DNA from: DATAYA01 sp963754235
GTDB taxonomy: Bacteria > Pseudomonadota > Alphaproteobacteria > Acetobacterales > Acetobacteraceae
Assembly (NCBI GenBank): GCA_963754235.1
Contig: CAVWFK010000001.1
Span: 248,001 to 312,000, forward strand
Direction: 5' to 3'
Length of the DNA: 64,000 nt
Positions 17,836-25,932 of this stretch are shown in pieces (position 1 is the first letter of the stretch; each line of letters starts with the position of its first letter). A program made the position numbers and the translations under genes. The notes under the pieces are model-generated. The model made no database searches and was not told the origin of the DNA. It worked only from the letters and a program-made list of their open reading frames with translations.

Positions 17836-18316
17836 ACGCCGTCACCCGCATTGGCACTCGCGCCGCCCTCGATGATATCGCCGCGGCGCTCACGACGGCG
17901 GCGCCGCACCAGATGCCGCTGATCCATGCCGTCCGCGCTGGACTGATCGCCTTGGTGACGCCCAACCGCGACGCGACGTCCGGCTTCCTCCGCGAGACCA
18001 AGCGGCTGAGCCGGCCAACGCTGCTGCTGATCGGCGACGACGATCACGCCGCCACCGGCCCACCGGCTGGGCCTGCGCCCGCCGCCTGCCCGGCTGGGCT
18101 CGGGCAGCAATCGTGCATGGCACTGGCGGCGCACCCGAACACTATCGCTGGGCCGTTACCGCCACCCTGCGGCACCGGCGCGTCGTGATGGTGGAGACAG
18201 ACTCGCGGCACCTCGCCGCTTGGACGGCGCAGTTTCCGCGGCTGCCGATGCTGCGGTTCGTGCCGCCCGATGACGGGCCGCATCCGCGGGCGCCGAAGCT
18301 GGCGGAGGTGAACTGA
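17832..18316 (+). pseudogene. Island hypothetical protein, one frameshift
   Basis: The frame begins MNAVTRIGTRAALDDIAAAL and runs to PTLLLIGDDDHAATG. A one-base shift near 18,056 moves to the frame TGWACARRLPGWARAAIVHG and then HYRWAVTATLRHRRVVMVET to the stop at 18,314. Joined it is about 161 residues. The LLLIGDDD and HGTGG segments suggest an alpha/beta fold, but I do not recognise a function. Confidence 0.5.
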
Positions 18317-18358
18317 CATGAACGGCGCACGCGACTCTGCCGCCTGAAATGGCCGCCA

Positions 18359-18607
18359 ATGCGCCGTAACGCTCTCGCCCCGCCGGCCATCAGCGCGGTC
18401 CTCGCCGAACGGATCGCGGCCAAAGTCGCGCACCTGCCAAACCGAGCCGCCTGGCGAGAGGCGCAGCGGCTGATCGAAGAAGCCGAGGTCCCGAACCGTA
18501 TGGCGGTGGCAATGCGGGATGCCGTATGGGGCCTGCGCCGCCAAGGAAGGGCCGTCAGTGGCTTTAGGGCCGAGGGAGGACGGGGGGGGACACCGAGCGC
18601 GGACTGA
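18359..18607 (+). CDS. Small island hypothetical protein
   Basis: An 82-residue basic, helical protein (MRRNALAPPAISAVLAERIA and VAMRDAVWGLRRQGR). It lies 42 bases after the preceding gene on the same strand. No family recognised; the C-terminal glycine-rich tail may be read past the real domain. Confidence 0.45.
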   Translation: MRRNALAPPAISAVLAERIAAKVAHLPNRAAWREAQRLIEEAEVPNRMAVAMRDAVWGLRRQGRAVSGFRAEGGRGGTPSAD

Positions 18608-18714
18608 AAGCCGCCCACCGCACCGCGGGCCGCAAGGAAACGGCATTGCCGGCTCCGGAACGCCTCCGGGCAACGCACGGACCCGATGATGCCGCACTTT
18701 GACATGGCGCCAGG

Positions 18715-19527
18715 ATGACGAAGGAGACGCAGGCAGCCCCAACGGTGGCAGATGCCGATGCTGGCGAGCCGAACACGACGCCATCGCTCGGTAATGATCC
18801 CGCTGCGGACATTCCCAGCAGCATCCCGGCCAAATGGGATACGCTCGTGCTCGAAGGCTGGCGCGAGCCTCGATCGCTGGATGAAGCCTATACGCTGCTC
18901 GCCAGCGCCAGGATTTTGCGTGCGCACGGCGAAGCCACCACCCGAGCCTCCTGGCTAGATTTGGCCAAGGAACAGGAAGCCGCCGTCGCGCAGTTCCTGT
19001 CCCTCCCGGAACCAGTGCCGGAGGTGGGCGCTGGTCGGGAGCTGGTGCCAGCACCTGCCGATGAGGCCGTTCCGGGCTTGCGCGATACTGTGCGCAACCC
19101 GGACAAGACGACGGCCCTCGCCAGCGCCGAGCGGATGAAGCTGGCGAGCGACGCGCATTCCCTGGAACTCGCGGTGGACATGGCCGAGACGATCGGGGCC
19201 AGCAATTCGGTCGAGCGGGCTCTCGCGCATCAGATGGCGGTAGCGCACCGGATGGCAATGGAGTTCTCCGCGAACGCGCGCACCGAATTGGCGGCTTACC
19301 GGTGCAGCCATCATCTCTCTCCACATCGCAGCATCGAGGCGTCGCGCATGGCGAATACGGGCGCGAGGCTGATGGAAACGTTCCAACGCGGAGCGCTGAC
19401 GCTGGACAGGCTGCGCAACGGCGGCCGGCAGGTGGTGCAGGTGCAGCACGTCACCGTCAGCGACGGCGGGCAAGCGGTGGTGGCAGGAACCATTCAGCCC
19501 GGGGAGGCCGCCGCAAGCGGGGGGTAA
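18715..19527 (+). CDS. Conserved island/phage-type hypothetical protein, 270 aa
   Basis: Intact 270-residue protein. The N-terminal 40 residues are low complexity; the middle is helical (SAERMKLASDAHSLELAVDM). The C-terminal part carries ANTGARLMETFQRGALTLDR and GGRQVVQVQHVTVSDGGQAV. In my knowledge of alphaproteobacterial islands, the last segment recurs in proteins encoded next to HGGxSTGPRT-type genes, and that neighbour is present here. The function is unknown. Confidence 0.65.
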   Translation: MTKETQAAPTVADADAGEPNTTPSLGNDPAADIPSSIPAKWDTLVLEGWREPRSLDEAYTLLASARILRAHGEATTRASWLDLAKEQEAAVAQFLSLPEPVPEVGAGRELVPAPADEAVPGLRDTVRNPDKTTALASAERMKLASDAHSLELAVDMAETIGASNSVERALAHQMAVAHRMAMEFSANARTELAAYRCSHHLSPHRSIEASRMANTGARLMETFQRGALTLDRLRNGGRQVVQVQHVTVSDGGQAVVAGTIQPGEAAASGG

Positions 19528-19531
19528 AGGC

Positions 19532-19900
19532 GTGAGCGTCAAGGCACCGGACGCGCCCGGCGGCTGGCGTTACGCGCTTCGGGCGGCCAATGCATCGCCT
19601 CGATGCGGTGCGCGCCGGAAGGCAAACGGCAAGCCGTGTCGGCAGCCGGCGATGCCGAACGGCCGATGCCGGGTGCATGGCGAGCACGAGACTGGGCCGC
19701 GCACCGCCGAGGGGTTGGAGCGATGCCGGCGGGCGCCATGGAGGCATGGCGAGCGCGCAGCGGAGGCACGGGAGGCGGCGGCAAAACGCGGGGAGGCGCG
19801 GCGGCTGCTCGCGAAGCTGCGGAGATACATCGACGCGGCGGACCTGGGCGAGCTGATTGAGCTGGATGACGCCAAGCCGGGCACCGCCGATGGCGAGTAA
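19532..19900 (+). CDS. HGGxSTGPRT-type small protein
   Basis: A 122-residue protein with GTG start, 4 bases after the previous gene. It has a CGA-type cysteine set (SPRCGARRKANGKPCRQPAM and CRVHGEH) followed by the ETGPRTAEGLERCRRA segment, a variant of the HGGxSTGPRT motif in which the second Gly is Glu. The two CxxxA-like cysteines and the His suggest a small zinc site. These proteins are common in prophages and islands; a link to DNA packaging or regulation is only a guess. Confidence 0.7.
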   Translation: MSVKAPDAPGGWRYALRAANASPRCGARRKANGKPCRQPAMPNGRCRVHGEHETGPRTAEGLERCRRAPWRHGERAAEAREAAAKRGEARRLLAKLRRYIDAADLGELIELDDAKPGTADGE

Positions 19901-20411
19901 TGGGCCAGCGGAGACCAAGAGCGAGCGCGTTTTCCGCGAGGCGTGGCAGTATTTCCGCCAAGCACGACGGGCCGGTGCTCGCCTACAGCGGTGGCGCTGA
20001 AAGCAATCTGCTGCTTGAACTGCTGGCGGCGTTCAAAAACGTGCTCACGGTGCTTTGGGTCAACGCCGCCGGGCTGCCGCACATGGCCGAGTATGTGCGA
20101 CGCCGCACGCAAGGCTGGCGGTTTGTCGAGCTGACAATTCGCCCGTGGAAAGCTTCCGGGTGTTCGGCATTCCATCGACCATACTTCCGGTTGACGCTGT
20201 GCCGGTGCTGCGCGGCGACAAGCAGCTTGCGCCCGGCGCCCCGCATATATCCGATTGGAAAAGCTGCTGCGTCCGGGTGCGATCATTCCCTAAGTCGCAA
20301 TGGATGGTGGCCAACGGGATGAACCTGTTCGTTCACGGACAGCGTGCCGGCGAAGGAACAACGCTATTCCTCAATGGGTTGCCTCGGCCGTTTGCTAGTG
20401 GGGGCCGCTGA
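19890..20411 (+). pseudogene. PP-loop (PAPS reductase/ATP-sulfurylase-like) protein, frameshifted
   Basis: The start at ATG 19890 gives MASNGPAETKSERVFREAWQ. After a shift near 19,964 the frame reads GPVLAYSGGAESNLLLELLA, in which SGGAESN is the PP-loop that binds the ATP pyrophosphate. After a second shift near 20,155 it continues FRVFGIPSTILPVDAVPVLR and APHISDWKSCC, a PAPS-reductase-like SDWKSCC cysteine pair, to the stop at 20,409. PP-loop enzymes adenylate substrates for reduction, thiolation or DNA/RNA modification. The following frame may be its C-terminal part. Confidence 0.6.
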
Positions 20412-20709
20412 TGGAATGGACGCGCGCCGAGGTGCTGGCCGAGCTGGAACGCCGCGGTGTCGAGCTGCCCGAACAATATGCCGAGGGCGTGCCTGACAGC
20501 CTAGAATGCGGGATGTGCCCAGCGCCGATCACCAAAGCGCGCTCGACTACCTGAAACGCCGCTATCCCGAGCAGCACGCGCAGACGCTTGACCTTGTGCG
20601 CAAGGTGGCAGCGGCGGTGGGCCCGGAGGCAAGCCTTTACGCCGAGCTGGCAGCAACGGGCGAGGCGAACGCCCTGGCCAGGGCCGGGCAGCGGGGCGCC
20701 GATGGCTAA
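20411..20709 (+). pseudogene. Probable C-terminal part of the PP-loop protein or separate gene, one frameshift
   Basis: ATG 20411 opens MEWTRAEVLAELERRGVELP and runs to SLECGMCPAP. After a shift near 20,516 it continues DHQSALDYLKRRYPEQHAQT and LDLVRKVAAAVGPEASLYAE to the stop at 20,707. The pattern of a Cys-rich turn followed by YL..RYPE matches the C-terminal ends of phage PAPS-reductase-like proteins. So one more indel around 20,405 could join it to the preceding frame. About 99 residues if taken alone. Confidence 0.45.
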
Positions 20710-21357
20710 TGCGCCGCCGCTCGCCCTGCCGGCCGATCCGCTGGCGGACCTCGGCGAGGGACACAGCGCACGAACCGGGGCGCAAGCTGTCCTGCACTTG
20801 CCGAACGCGCTCACGCTCGCCGAGTGCGATCGGCTGCTCGAGGTGTTTATGACGGCCGCCGTGCAGGACGCTGGGGCCGTCCTGCGGCTCCCTGGTCTTT
20901 ACCTCGGCGGGTGGCCGTCCTACGAGGCGCAGCATGGCGTGCGGGCGCCCGAGGGGCTTGACGGTATCCCGGACCGCCTTGGGACGCTGGTGGCGGGTCA
21001 GAACGCCGCTGAGTGGCAGTTCAGCCTGTTCCCTGAGGCTATACCGCCAGTCTCGCCGATCTACGAGATCGAATGCCAGGAGGCTGGCCGCGGCGCGACC
21101 GCGTGGCGGTGTGACTTCGCGCTCGGGAATCCGCCGGCCCTGGTCCGAAGAGTTCGCTGCTGGTCGAGCTTTCCCAACCGAGCGAGCATGACGGCGGGGC
21201 GCCCGAGGTATTCGACGGGTTGAACGTCGTGCGGCACTCGGTGCAAATAGGTGACGCCCTGCTGTTCCCCGCCTTCTTTGTCCAGCGACGACCAGCCATC
21301 ACACGGGGAATGCGGTTCATGTTGCTTGGGCAAGTGTGGGGACCGCATCTCCAATGA
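20702..21357 (+). pseudogene. 2OG-oxygenase-like protein lacking iron ligands, one frameshift
   Basis: ATG 20702 gives ALPADPLADLGEGH, LHLPNALTLAECDRLLEVF and LYLGGWPSYEAQHG. A shift near 21,138 leads to KSSLLVELSQPSEHDGGAPE and LLFPAFFVQRRPAITRGMRF with the stop overlapping the next ATG. It is clearly a paralogue of the following gene (both share YLGGWP, a DYDGG/EHDGG strand and P-AF-RR). Where the next protein has WHSD and LHRR, this one has WRCD and VQRR, so both iron-binding histidines are lost. If expressed, it would be a non-catalytic partner. Confidence 0.6.
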
Positions 21358-21941
21358 AGCCGGAGGCGTTCGTCGCGTCGGGCGCCCTTGATGCGCAGCA
21401 GTGCGATCGGCTGATCGAGCTGTTTCACGAATTGCACGACAGGCAAGTAAGCGACGCAGGCTCCAGCGGTCGCATCTCGAATGTCTATCTCGGGGGCTGG
21501 CCGGATTTGCAGAAGGAGTATGGATGGACAGAACCCGCCGGAACTGCGGATATTCCGATGCGGCTTGCGGGCGCCGTGTTCATGGTGAATGGCTGTGAGT
21601 TTGGCTTTTGGCTTTTGCCCGGCAACTGTCTGACGAAGCTGTTTATCATCGACCGGCAGCAAGCGGGGACGGGATCGATGAGGTGGCACAGCGACAATGA
21701 ATTTGCGGCGAGGGCGAAGGGCTTTGAACCGAAGCTGGTGCTGAACGTCCAGCTTTCGGAACCGGGCGACTACGATGGGGGTGAGCTGGAATTGTATGAC
21801 GGCAAACGGGTCGTGCAAGCTCCGCGAGAGCGTGGCGATCTGGTTCTTCACCCCGCTTTCACGCTGCATCGGCGCCTGCCGGTCACGGGAGGCTGCCGGT
21901 ACGTGCTGCTGTCGCAGGCATTCGGGCCGCGGTTCAGGTAG
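21354..21941 (+). CDS. 2-oxoglutarate/Fe(II)-dependent oxygenase (PKHD/prolyl-hydroxylase-like)
   Basis: A 195-residue intact protein started at ATG 21354, overlapping the previous stop (ATGA). The double-stranded beta-helix has the HxD motif in MRWHSDNEF, the strand GDYDGGELELYDG, the distal His in LHPAFTLHRRL and a 2OG-binding Arg in GGCRYVLLSQ. Such enzymes hydroxylate proteins, nucleic acids or small molecules. Placement next to a PP-loop protein in a mobile element suggests nucleotide or DNA modification, but this is only inferred from context. Confidence 0.75.
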   Translation: MKPEAFVASGALDAQQCDRLIELFHELHDRQVSDAGSSGRISNVYLGGWPDLQKEYGWTEPAGTADIPMRLAGAVFMVNGCEFGFWLLPGNCLTKLFIIDRQQAGTGSMRWHSDNEFAARAKGFEPKLVLNVQLSEPGDYDGGELELYDGKRVVQAPRERGDLVLHPAFTLHRRLPVTGGCRYVLLSQAFGPRFR

Positions 21942-21957
21942 GCGGCGGCGCCCTTCG

Positions 21958-22413
21958 TTAATTTAGAAAGAAGTCGATCTTTATCATGAAGATCAGCACA
22001 GCCATTGCTGCCGCACCCCATAGAGCGTGGACGACGAAGTTCTGAAAGCCCCTGCGGTCCTCTGCTATGGCGGCGTCCTGAAGTTCAAGCTGCCTTTGCT
22101 CAGAGATGGAAAGATTTTTTTCAAGGCCTGAAATGTCCTCCTTCGCCACATGCAGCTCATTGAGGAGCGCCGTGACTTGCCTTGTCAGCGTAGAGATTTG
22201 CTTCCTCAACTGAGCGTTCAGCAGAGCTTCCTCGGCCGAGGATTGCATTTCGGCATGACTTTTAGGGGCACTGGTCTGCTGTGCTGGTGCGTCGCTGGCC
22301 ATCCATGCGGCTGCACCGGCATTCCATGCCGCGGCGACCGGATCGAGGCATTGATGCAGGAGGTTCTTGAGTGCGCCGCCGGTGAAGCCGTCGCGACGGG
22401 CATGGTCGCGCAC
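21958..22413 (-). CDS. Coiled-coil protein with C-terminal membrane anchor
   Basis: A 151-residue protein with GTG start. Residues 55-115 form a heptad-like coiled coil (LRKQISTLTRQVTALLNELH and DISGLEKNLSISEQRQLELQ), and residues 128-150 are a transmembrane segment (WGAAAMAVLIFMIKIDFFLN) at the very C terminus. That topology puts the coiled coil in the cytoplasm on a tail anchor. It is convergent with the 2OG-oxygenase gene. Composition is lower in GC than its neighbours. Function unknown. Confidence 0.6.
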   Translation of the reverse strand: MRDHARRDGFTGGALKNLLHQCLDPVAAAWNAGAAAWMASDAPAQQTSAPKSHAEMQSSAEEALLNAQLRKQISTLTRQVTALLNELHVAKEDISGLEKNLSISEQRQLELQDAAIAEDRRGFQNFVVHALWGAAAMAVLIFMIKIDFFLN

Positions 22414-22510
22414 TTTCTGCCCGGGGCGACCGGCCGAGCGCCCCGTGACGGAACGCCTGGTGCCGCGGGTGCGCGAGGCACCTGGTGCCGCCCGAGCGGC
22501 GGCCCAGGGC

Positions 22511-23186
22511 TCATCCGCGCTGCTGGCGTTTCAGCACGGCGCGAGCCGCCGCCCGCTCTATGGCCGGCCGCCGCTTCTCTATTTCCGCCGACCACCTCGC
22601 CGAGGCGGGCTTCCCCAAGCTCGGCCATGCGCAGGGCACGGCGCATGTCGCTCGGCTTCCACCCGAGGATGCGCAGCACATCCTTCGGGGTCAGCTCCTT
22701 GTCGACCTGCCCCAAATCCTCGCCGCGCTCCGCCCTGGCCCGACGATCCGCCGCCTGTGCGGCCTTGCCCGCGTTCTCCGCAGCCGCGGCCGCAGCCTTC
22801 TCCGCCGCGTGCGCCGTGTGCGTCGCCAGCTCTTTCATGCCGGCAGCCTGCTCGGCGGAGGCGTCGCCGATTGCGGTCCAGAAGCGGGCCTCGTGTTCCG
22901 CCGCTTCGAGCTGGACCGCGTGGCGGTCGTCCGGCGTGGGCATGGGGATGCGGGCATGGACCGCCGCCATGACCGCCCGCTGCGCGGCGCCATCGAGCCG
23001 GTTGCCCAACGCCGAAATGCGCTGATGCAGTTTCGTCCAGAAGGCGAGGCGGGCGGCCGGCGATGTCGGAACCGCGACTGACCCCAGCGCCGCGATGTGC
23101 TGCTGGCGCACATGTCCATCCGCCCGTACCGCCTGCACGATGCTGGCTTGGAGATGGCGGGGGGTTTGGCGGAAGCGGACGAACAT
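22511..23186 (-). pseudogene. Island hypothetical protein (FVRFRQTP type), one frameshift
   Basis: Start chosen at ATG 23186 (MFVRFRQTPRHLQASIVQAV). The protein continues QQHIAALGSVAVP and FWTKLHQRISALGNRLD and has a long Ala-rich helix HTAHAAEKAAAAAAENAGKA. It then has LTPKDVLRILGWKPSDMRRA. A one-base shift near 22,590 changes to the frame AEIEKRRPAIERAAARAVLK ending at 22,511. Joined it is about 224 residues. The N-terminal pattern is one I associate with hypothetical proteins of alphaproteobacterial islands; no function is assigned. Confidence 0.5.
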
Positions 23187-23225
23187 TGTCGTGGCACAGT
23201 ATCGCGGATCGGCTGGTTTCGCCAA

Positions 23226-23552
23226 GTCGAGCCACTACACGAAGGGGAAGGGCGGCCGGGGCGCCCCGATGCACAGGGCCGGCCAGGGGCGCCGCGGCGG
23301 CCACCACGCGGCCCGCGCTGGGCACGCTATGCGGCTGCGGCGGGGTTCACTGGTGGCGCTGGCGCAGCGGCCAGCCCGACGCGGTCTGGCGCTGCTGGGC
23401 CTGCTCGGCGCCCGAGGGCGGGCTCGACCACCCGGCAGGTGGATCTGGTGAACACCCTGCCGGCGGGGTGAACGCCCGGCGCGAGGATCGGCGCAGGCAG
23501 CCGAACGGGACGCTTCACGGGATGATGGCAGCCGCCGCACTGGGGCATCCAG
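23226..23552. other. No confident gene; zinc-ribbon-like pattern on + strand
   Basis: About 330 bases between the hypothetical gene at 22,511-23,186 and the HicA-like gene. On the + strand the frame near 23,325-23,400 reads GTLCGCGGVHWWRWRSGQPD and AVWRCWACS, with paired cysteines like a zinc ribbon, but no start or clear end. I see no other structure. Confidence 0.4.
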
Positions 23553-23885
23553 TTAGCCGGATGTGGGCTGGGTATTGGCACCGGAGTCAGCCGGAAGCTT
23601 TCCAGATTTCTTAAGGGCCTCGATATATTCCTCATAGGACATTTGGCAGGTGGCGAGCTGCCTAGTTTGCCTCAGCGTGACAAATATTTGGCTTGGTATG
23701 AAATCGTGTCCTACATGTCTTCCATGTCGGATTCCAAAACTCGCTATTTGCGCCCCTTTGTACCGGACAATTGCCCGTATGTGCTTTCCTCCGGGAACAA
23801 GATCGGCACGAAGCTTCTGAGCGATTGCCTCCGCAGCAACACGATCAAGATTGGTGTGCCCCGCCAATATAAAACTCCAGTGCAC
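23553..23885 (-). CDS. HicA-like toxin candidate
   Basis: A 110-residue protein with central segments LVPGGKHIRAIVRYKGAQIA, SFGIRHGRHVGHDFIP and a helical end MSYEEYIEALKKSG. The short basic strand-rich fold with a GGKH His resembles the dsRBD-like HicA mRNA interferase, in which a G-S/K-H-H motif carries the catalytic His, but it is longer than the usual 60-80 residues. The upstream gene on the same strand is HicB-like and overlaps it by 41 bases. The order antitoxin then toxin is less common but known. Assignment is by fold pattern and partner, not by strong motif identity. Confidence 0.45.
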   Translation of the reverse strand: MHWSFILAGHTNLDRVAAEAIAQKLRADLVPGGKHIRAIVRYKGAQIASFGIRHGRHVGHDFIPSQIFVTLRQTRQLATCQMSYEEYIEALKKSGKLPADSGANTQPTSG

Positions 23886-24288
23886 TGAGCTGCCTCAGAG
23901 GCTCAGGTCCGAGGCTGTCCCGCTCTGCGCGAAAAGATTGAATAGACATTTCGATGTATTCTTTCAACGCTAATATGGCATCACCAGCACTCTCACCTCC
24001 CATTGCCATATTGAGGTCTGGAACACGCGCAAGAAAATCCCCGTCGTCAATGCACTCCAACTCAACGGAGATTGGCCGAGACAGCGGCGCTTTGAACAGT
24101 CGGTCAATGACGAATCGCCGCTGATCGGAACGCACCATAAATGTGGGATAGAAAGATGCAAGGGGGTCTGACCACGCCACGCCGCCAACCGAGATGCTTA
24201 GCTGACCTGAGCCGCCAAGACTGGCGTTTGAGAGGTGAAGCATCTCATGTGTAGGTAACACAAAAAGACGCGCATCTTGATCGCTCAT
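23845..24288 (-). CDS. HicB-like antitoxin candidate
   Basis: A 147-residue protein from ATG 24288 (MSDQDARLFVLPTHEMLHLS). The C-terminal half, ISVELECIDDGDFLARVPDL followed by GGESAGDAILALKEYIEMSI, is the degraded RNase H-like HicB fold: a strand with D/E residues, a P-x-L turn, then a helix after G.S..DA. It overlaps the downstream HicA-like gene by 41 bases and its start overlaps the upstream gene's stop (ATGA), giving a three-gene unit. The extra N-terminal 70 residues are unusual for HicB and include repeated HxxH-like positions (PTHEMLH). Confidence 0.5.
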   Translation of the reverse strand: MSDQDARLFVLPTHEMLHLSNASLGGSGQLSISVGGVAWSDPLASFYPTFMVRSDQRRFVIDRLFKAPLSRPISVELECIDDGDFLARVPDLNMAMGGESAGDAILALKEYIEMSIQSFRAERDSLGPEPLRQLSALEFYIGGAHQS

Positions 24289-24525
24289 GGTGTAGAGGGT
24301 CGCTTGAGGTTTGCCGGAGCACGAACATCTGTTATGTTCGTCAGTCGAACGCCATACACAGGCTGTCCGTCCGGCATCCACTGCTCTGACATACGGAACA
24401 CAGTCGCTAAGATCGGGCGAATACGAAGCCGGGTGCCATCAGCCAAGCTGTACCTCGCTCCACTTTTCATTCGACTCGTCTATTTCAACTTCGACCGCAT
24501 TCGGCGGCATTTCGGCATCACTCAT
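24285..24525 (-). pseudogene. Small conserved-looking protein upstream of HicB-like gene, one frameshift
   Basis: ATG 24525 opens MSDAEMPPNAVEVEIDESNE and then KWSE. A one-base shift near 24,455 continues ARYSLADGTRLRIRPILATV, MPDGQPVYGVRLTNITDV and a stop overlapping the HicB-like start. The restored product is about 79 residues with a beta-rich DGT.LRI.P pattern. It is the first gene of the putative HicB/HicA operon and may be a third component. Confidence 0.45.
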
Positions 24526-24698
24526 TGCAGCCCCCGATTGATCTTTGCGGCGGTCACCGCGCCACCTCCCAGAGCACGAACTGCCCTGGACCCTGTCGGC
24601 CGGCACCACCCCATTCTCCCGCTGCGTTCGCAACGCCACCCCCACTCGCTTCGTCATGATCTTTAGCAGCCTCTGATCCGAGCGGTCTAGCGCCCGCG

Positions 24699-24934
24699 TC
24701 ACTGCCCGTTGCGGGTTGGCCGGTTGCCCTCGCGATCCGCCTCGCGCTCGCACATGAACTCGCCGTTGAGGGTGCTGCCGAAGTACCGCTCGCCGCGGAA
24801 ATGGTAGATGCCCGAGCGGTGTTCACCCAAACCACTTTGTCCCCTGGGCAGTGCAGGTTCGCCGGCGGCAAGTGCTGCGGGGCCTGTGCTATGCTTGCGA
24901 TAGGCGTAGCCGCAGCCGCGGCCAGAACAAGCAA
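24699..24934 (-). pseudogene. Small secreted protein, one frameshift
   Basis: A hydrophobic signal-like start (MLVLAAAAATPIASIAQA) is followed by LHCPGDKVVWVNT. After a shift near 24,815 the frame gives RSGIYHFRGERYFGSTLNGE and FMCEREADREGNRP to the stop. The restored protein is about 80 residues with two cysteines that could pair. The pattern HCPGD.VVWVNTRS..YHF.G.RY.G.T.....MCE is one I know from small exported proteins of many proteobacteria, of unknown function. The open frame also extends a few codons upstream, so the true start may be earlier. Confidence 0.55.
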
Positions 24935-24969
24935 CAGTGCTGCGGCGATCTTCGTCTCCCTGTTCCCGG

Positions 24970-25194
24970 TCAGGCGCGGCCCGCGGCCGCTTGGGATCGC
25001 AGTTGGGCCAGGCGGAACAAGCGTACGAGCAGGCGCAGCGCGTCGGCTCCGCCGGGGTCCTCAATGTCGCCGCGATCGATCTCCCCGGCGAGGGCCTCCG
25101 CTTCTTGCATGACGATCGCGTAGGCACGCTGCATGGCGCGTTCCGCAAGCCATAACTGGCAGTCTGCCGGCAGGTCGTTCCACGCCGCGGTCAT
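24970..25194 (-). CDS. Small island hypothetical protein
   Basis: A 74-residue acidic helical protein from ATG 25194 (MTAAWNDLPADCQLWLAERA); TTG 25215 and GTG 25209 are alternative starts. Segments IVMQEAEALAGEIDRGDIED and ADALRLLVRLFRLAQLRSQA suggest two amphipathic helices. It lies just after the SRAP gene on the same strand. No family recognised. Confidence 0.45.
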   Translation of the reverse strand: MTAAWNDLPADCQLWLAERAMQRAYAIVMQEAEALAGEIDRGDIEDPGGADALRLLVRLFRLAQLRSQAAAGRA

Positions 25195-25221
25195 CGGCCC
25201 AAACTGCACCTGCAAGTTGAA

Positions 25222-25901
25222 TTAGTCCAGCAGCTTCTACAGCCTCGATCAGGCTCGCGTCATTGTTGCGCGTCGCATTGACGCGCGGGCTGACAGGCCA
25301 AAGCCGCAGCACGCCCTCGCCAGCCGGGCGCAGCAGCGCCGCCGGATCGGCCTCGGCCTCGGCCAGCCACACGGGCCAATCCGCCGCCTCGATCACCACG
25401 GGCATCCGATTGTGGATCGGCGCCAGCAGCGCGTTGGCGCCCGTCGTGATGATCGCGAACGTGCGCTCGATGTCGCCCTCGGCCCGGCGCGCGCCAGCCT
25501 TCCCACACCCCAGCTAAGGCGAGCGGCGTGCCATCCGCGCGGGCGACGGCGAAGGGGCGCTTGCTCGCCCCCGCTCCCGTGCGCCACTCGTAGAAAGCCG
25601 CAGCGGGCACCAGGCATCGGCGCCGGGCGAAAGCGTCCCGAAACATCCCCGTGCTGGCGACCGTCTCGGCGCGGGCGTTGATCGGGCGCTGGCGCTTCGG
25701 GTCCGCGGCGAAATACGGCAGCAGCCCCCAGCGCAGCAGGTCGAGATGCCGTTCGCCACTGTCGGGGTGGCGGCGCACCACGGGCGCGAGCTGCGTCGGC
25801 GCCAGGTTGTAGTTGGCGGGGAAGTTGGGAAGCTCGTTTACGGTGCCGAACACCCGCGCCAGCAGCTCGGGCGGCAAACTGGACGAATAGCGGGCGCACA
25901 T
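25222..25901 (-). pseudogene. SRAP (YedK/HMCES-like) abasic-site protein, frameshifted
   Basis: ATG 25901 gives MCARYSSSLPPELLARVFG with the invariant Cys2 that crosslinks abasic sites. The core has NYNLAPTQLAPVV, LDLLRWGLLPYFA, INARAETVASTGMFRDAF and AAFYEWRTG, including the conserved Asn and the catalytic Glu. A one-base shift near 25,490 continues DIERTFAIITTGANALLAPI and HNRMPVVIEA, carrying the conserved His. A second near 25,238 gives the short end LLD and TAA at 25,222. SRAP proteins shield abasic sites in single-stranded DNA and are frequent in mobile elements. All catalytic residues survive, so errors in the assembly are a fair alternative. Confidence 0.75.
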
Positions 25902-25932
25902 CGCCCCGAAATAGGACGCTGACAGGCGCCCG

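Noticed and set aside
22150..23025. A 291-residue + strand frame
   Set aside because: It is antisense to two reverse-strand genes whose products look like real helical proteins; its own product is Ala/Ser/Arg low complexity.
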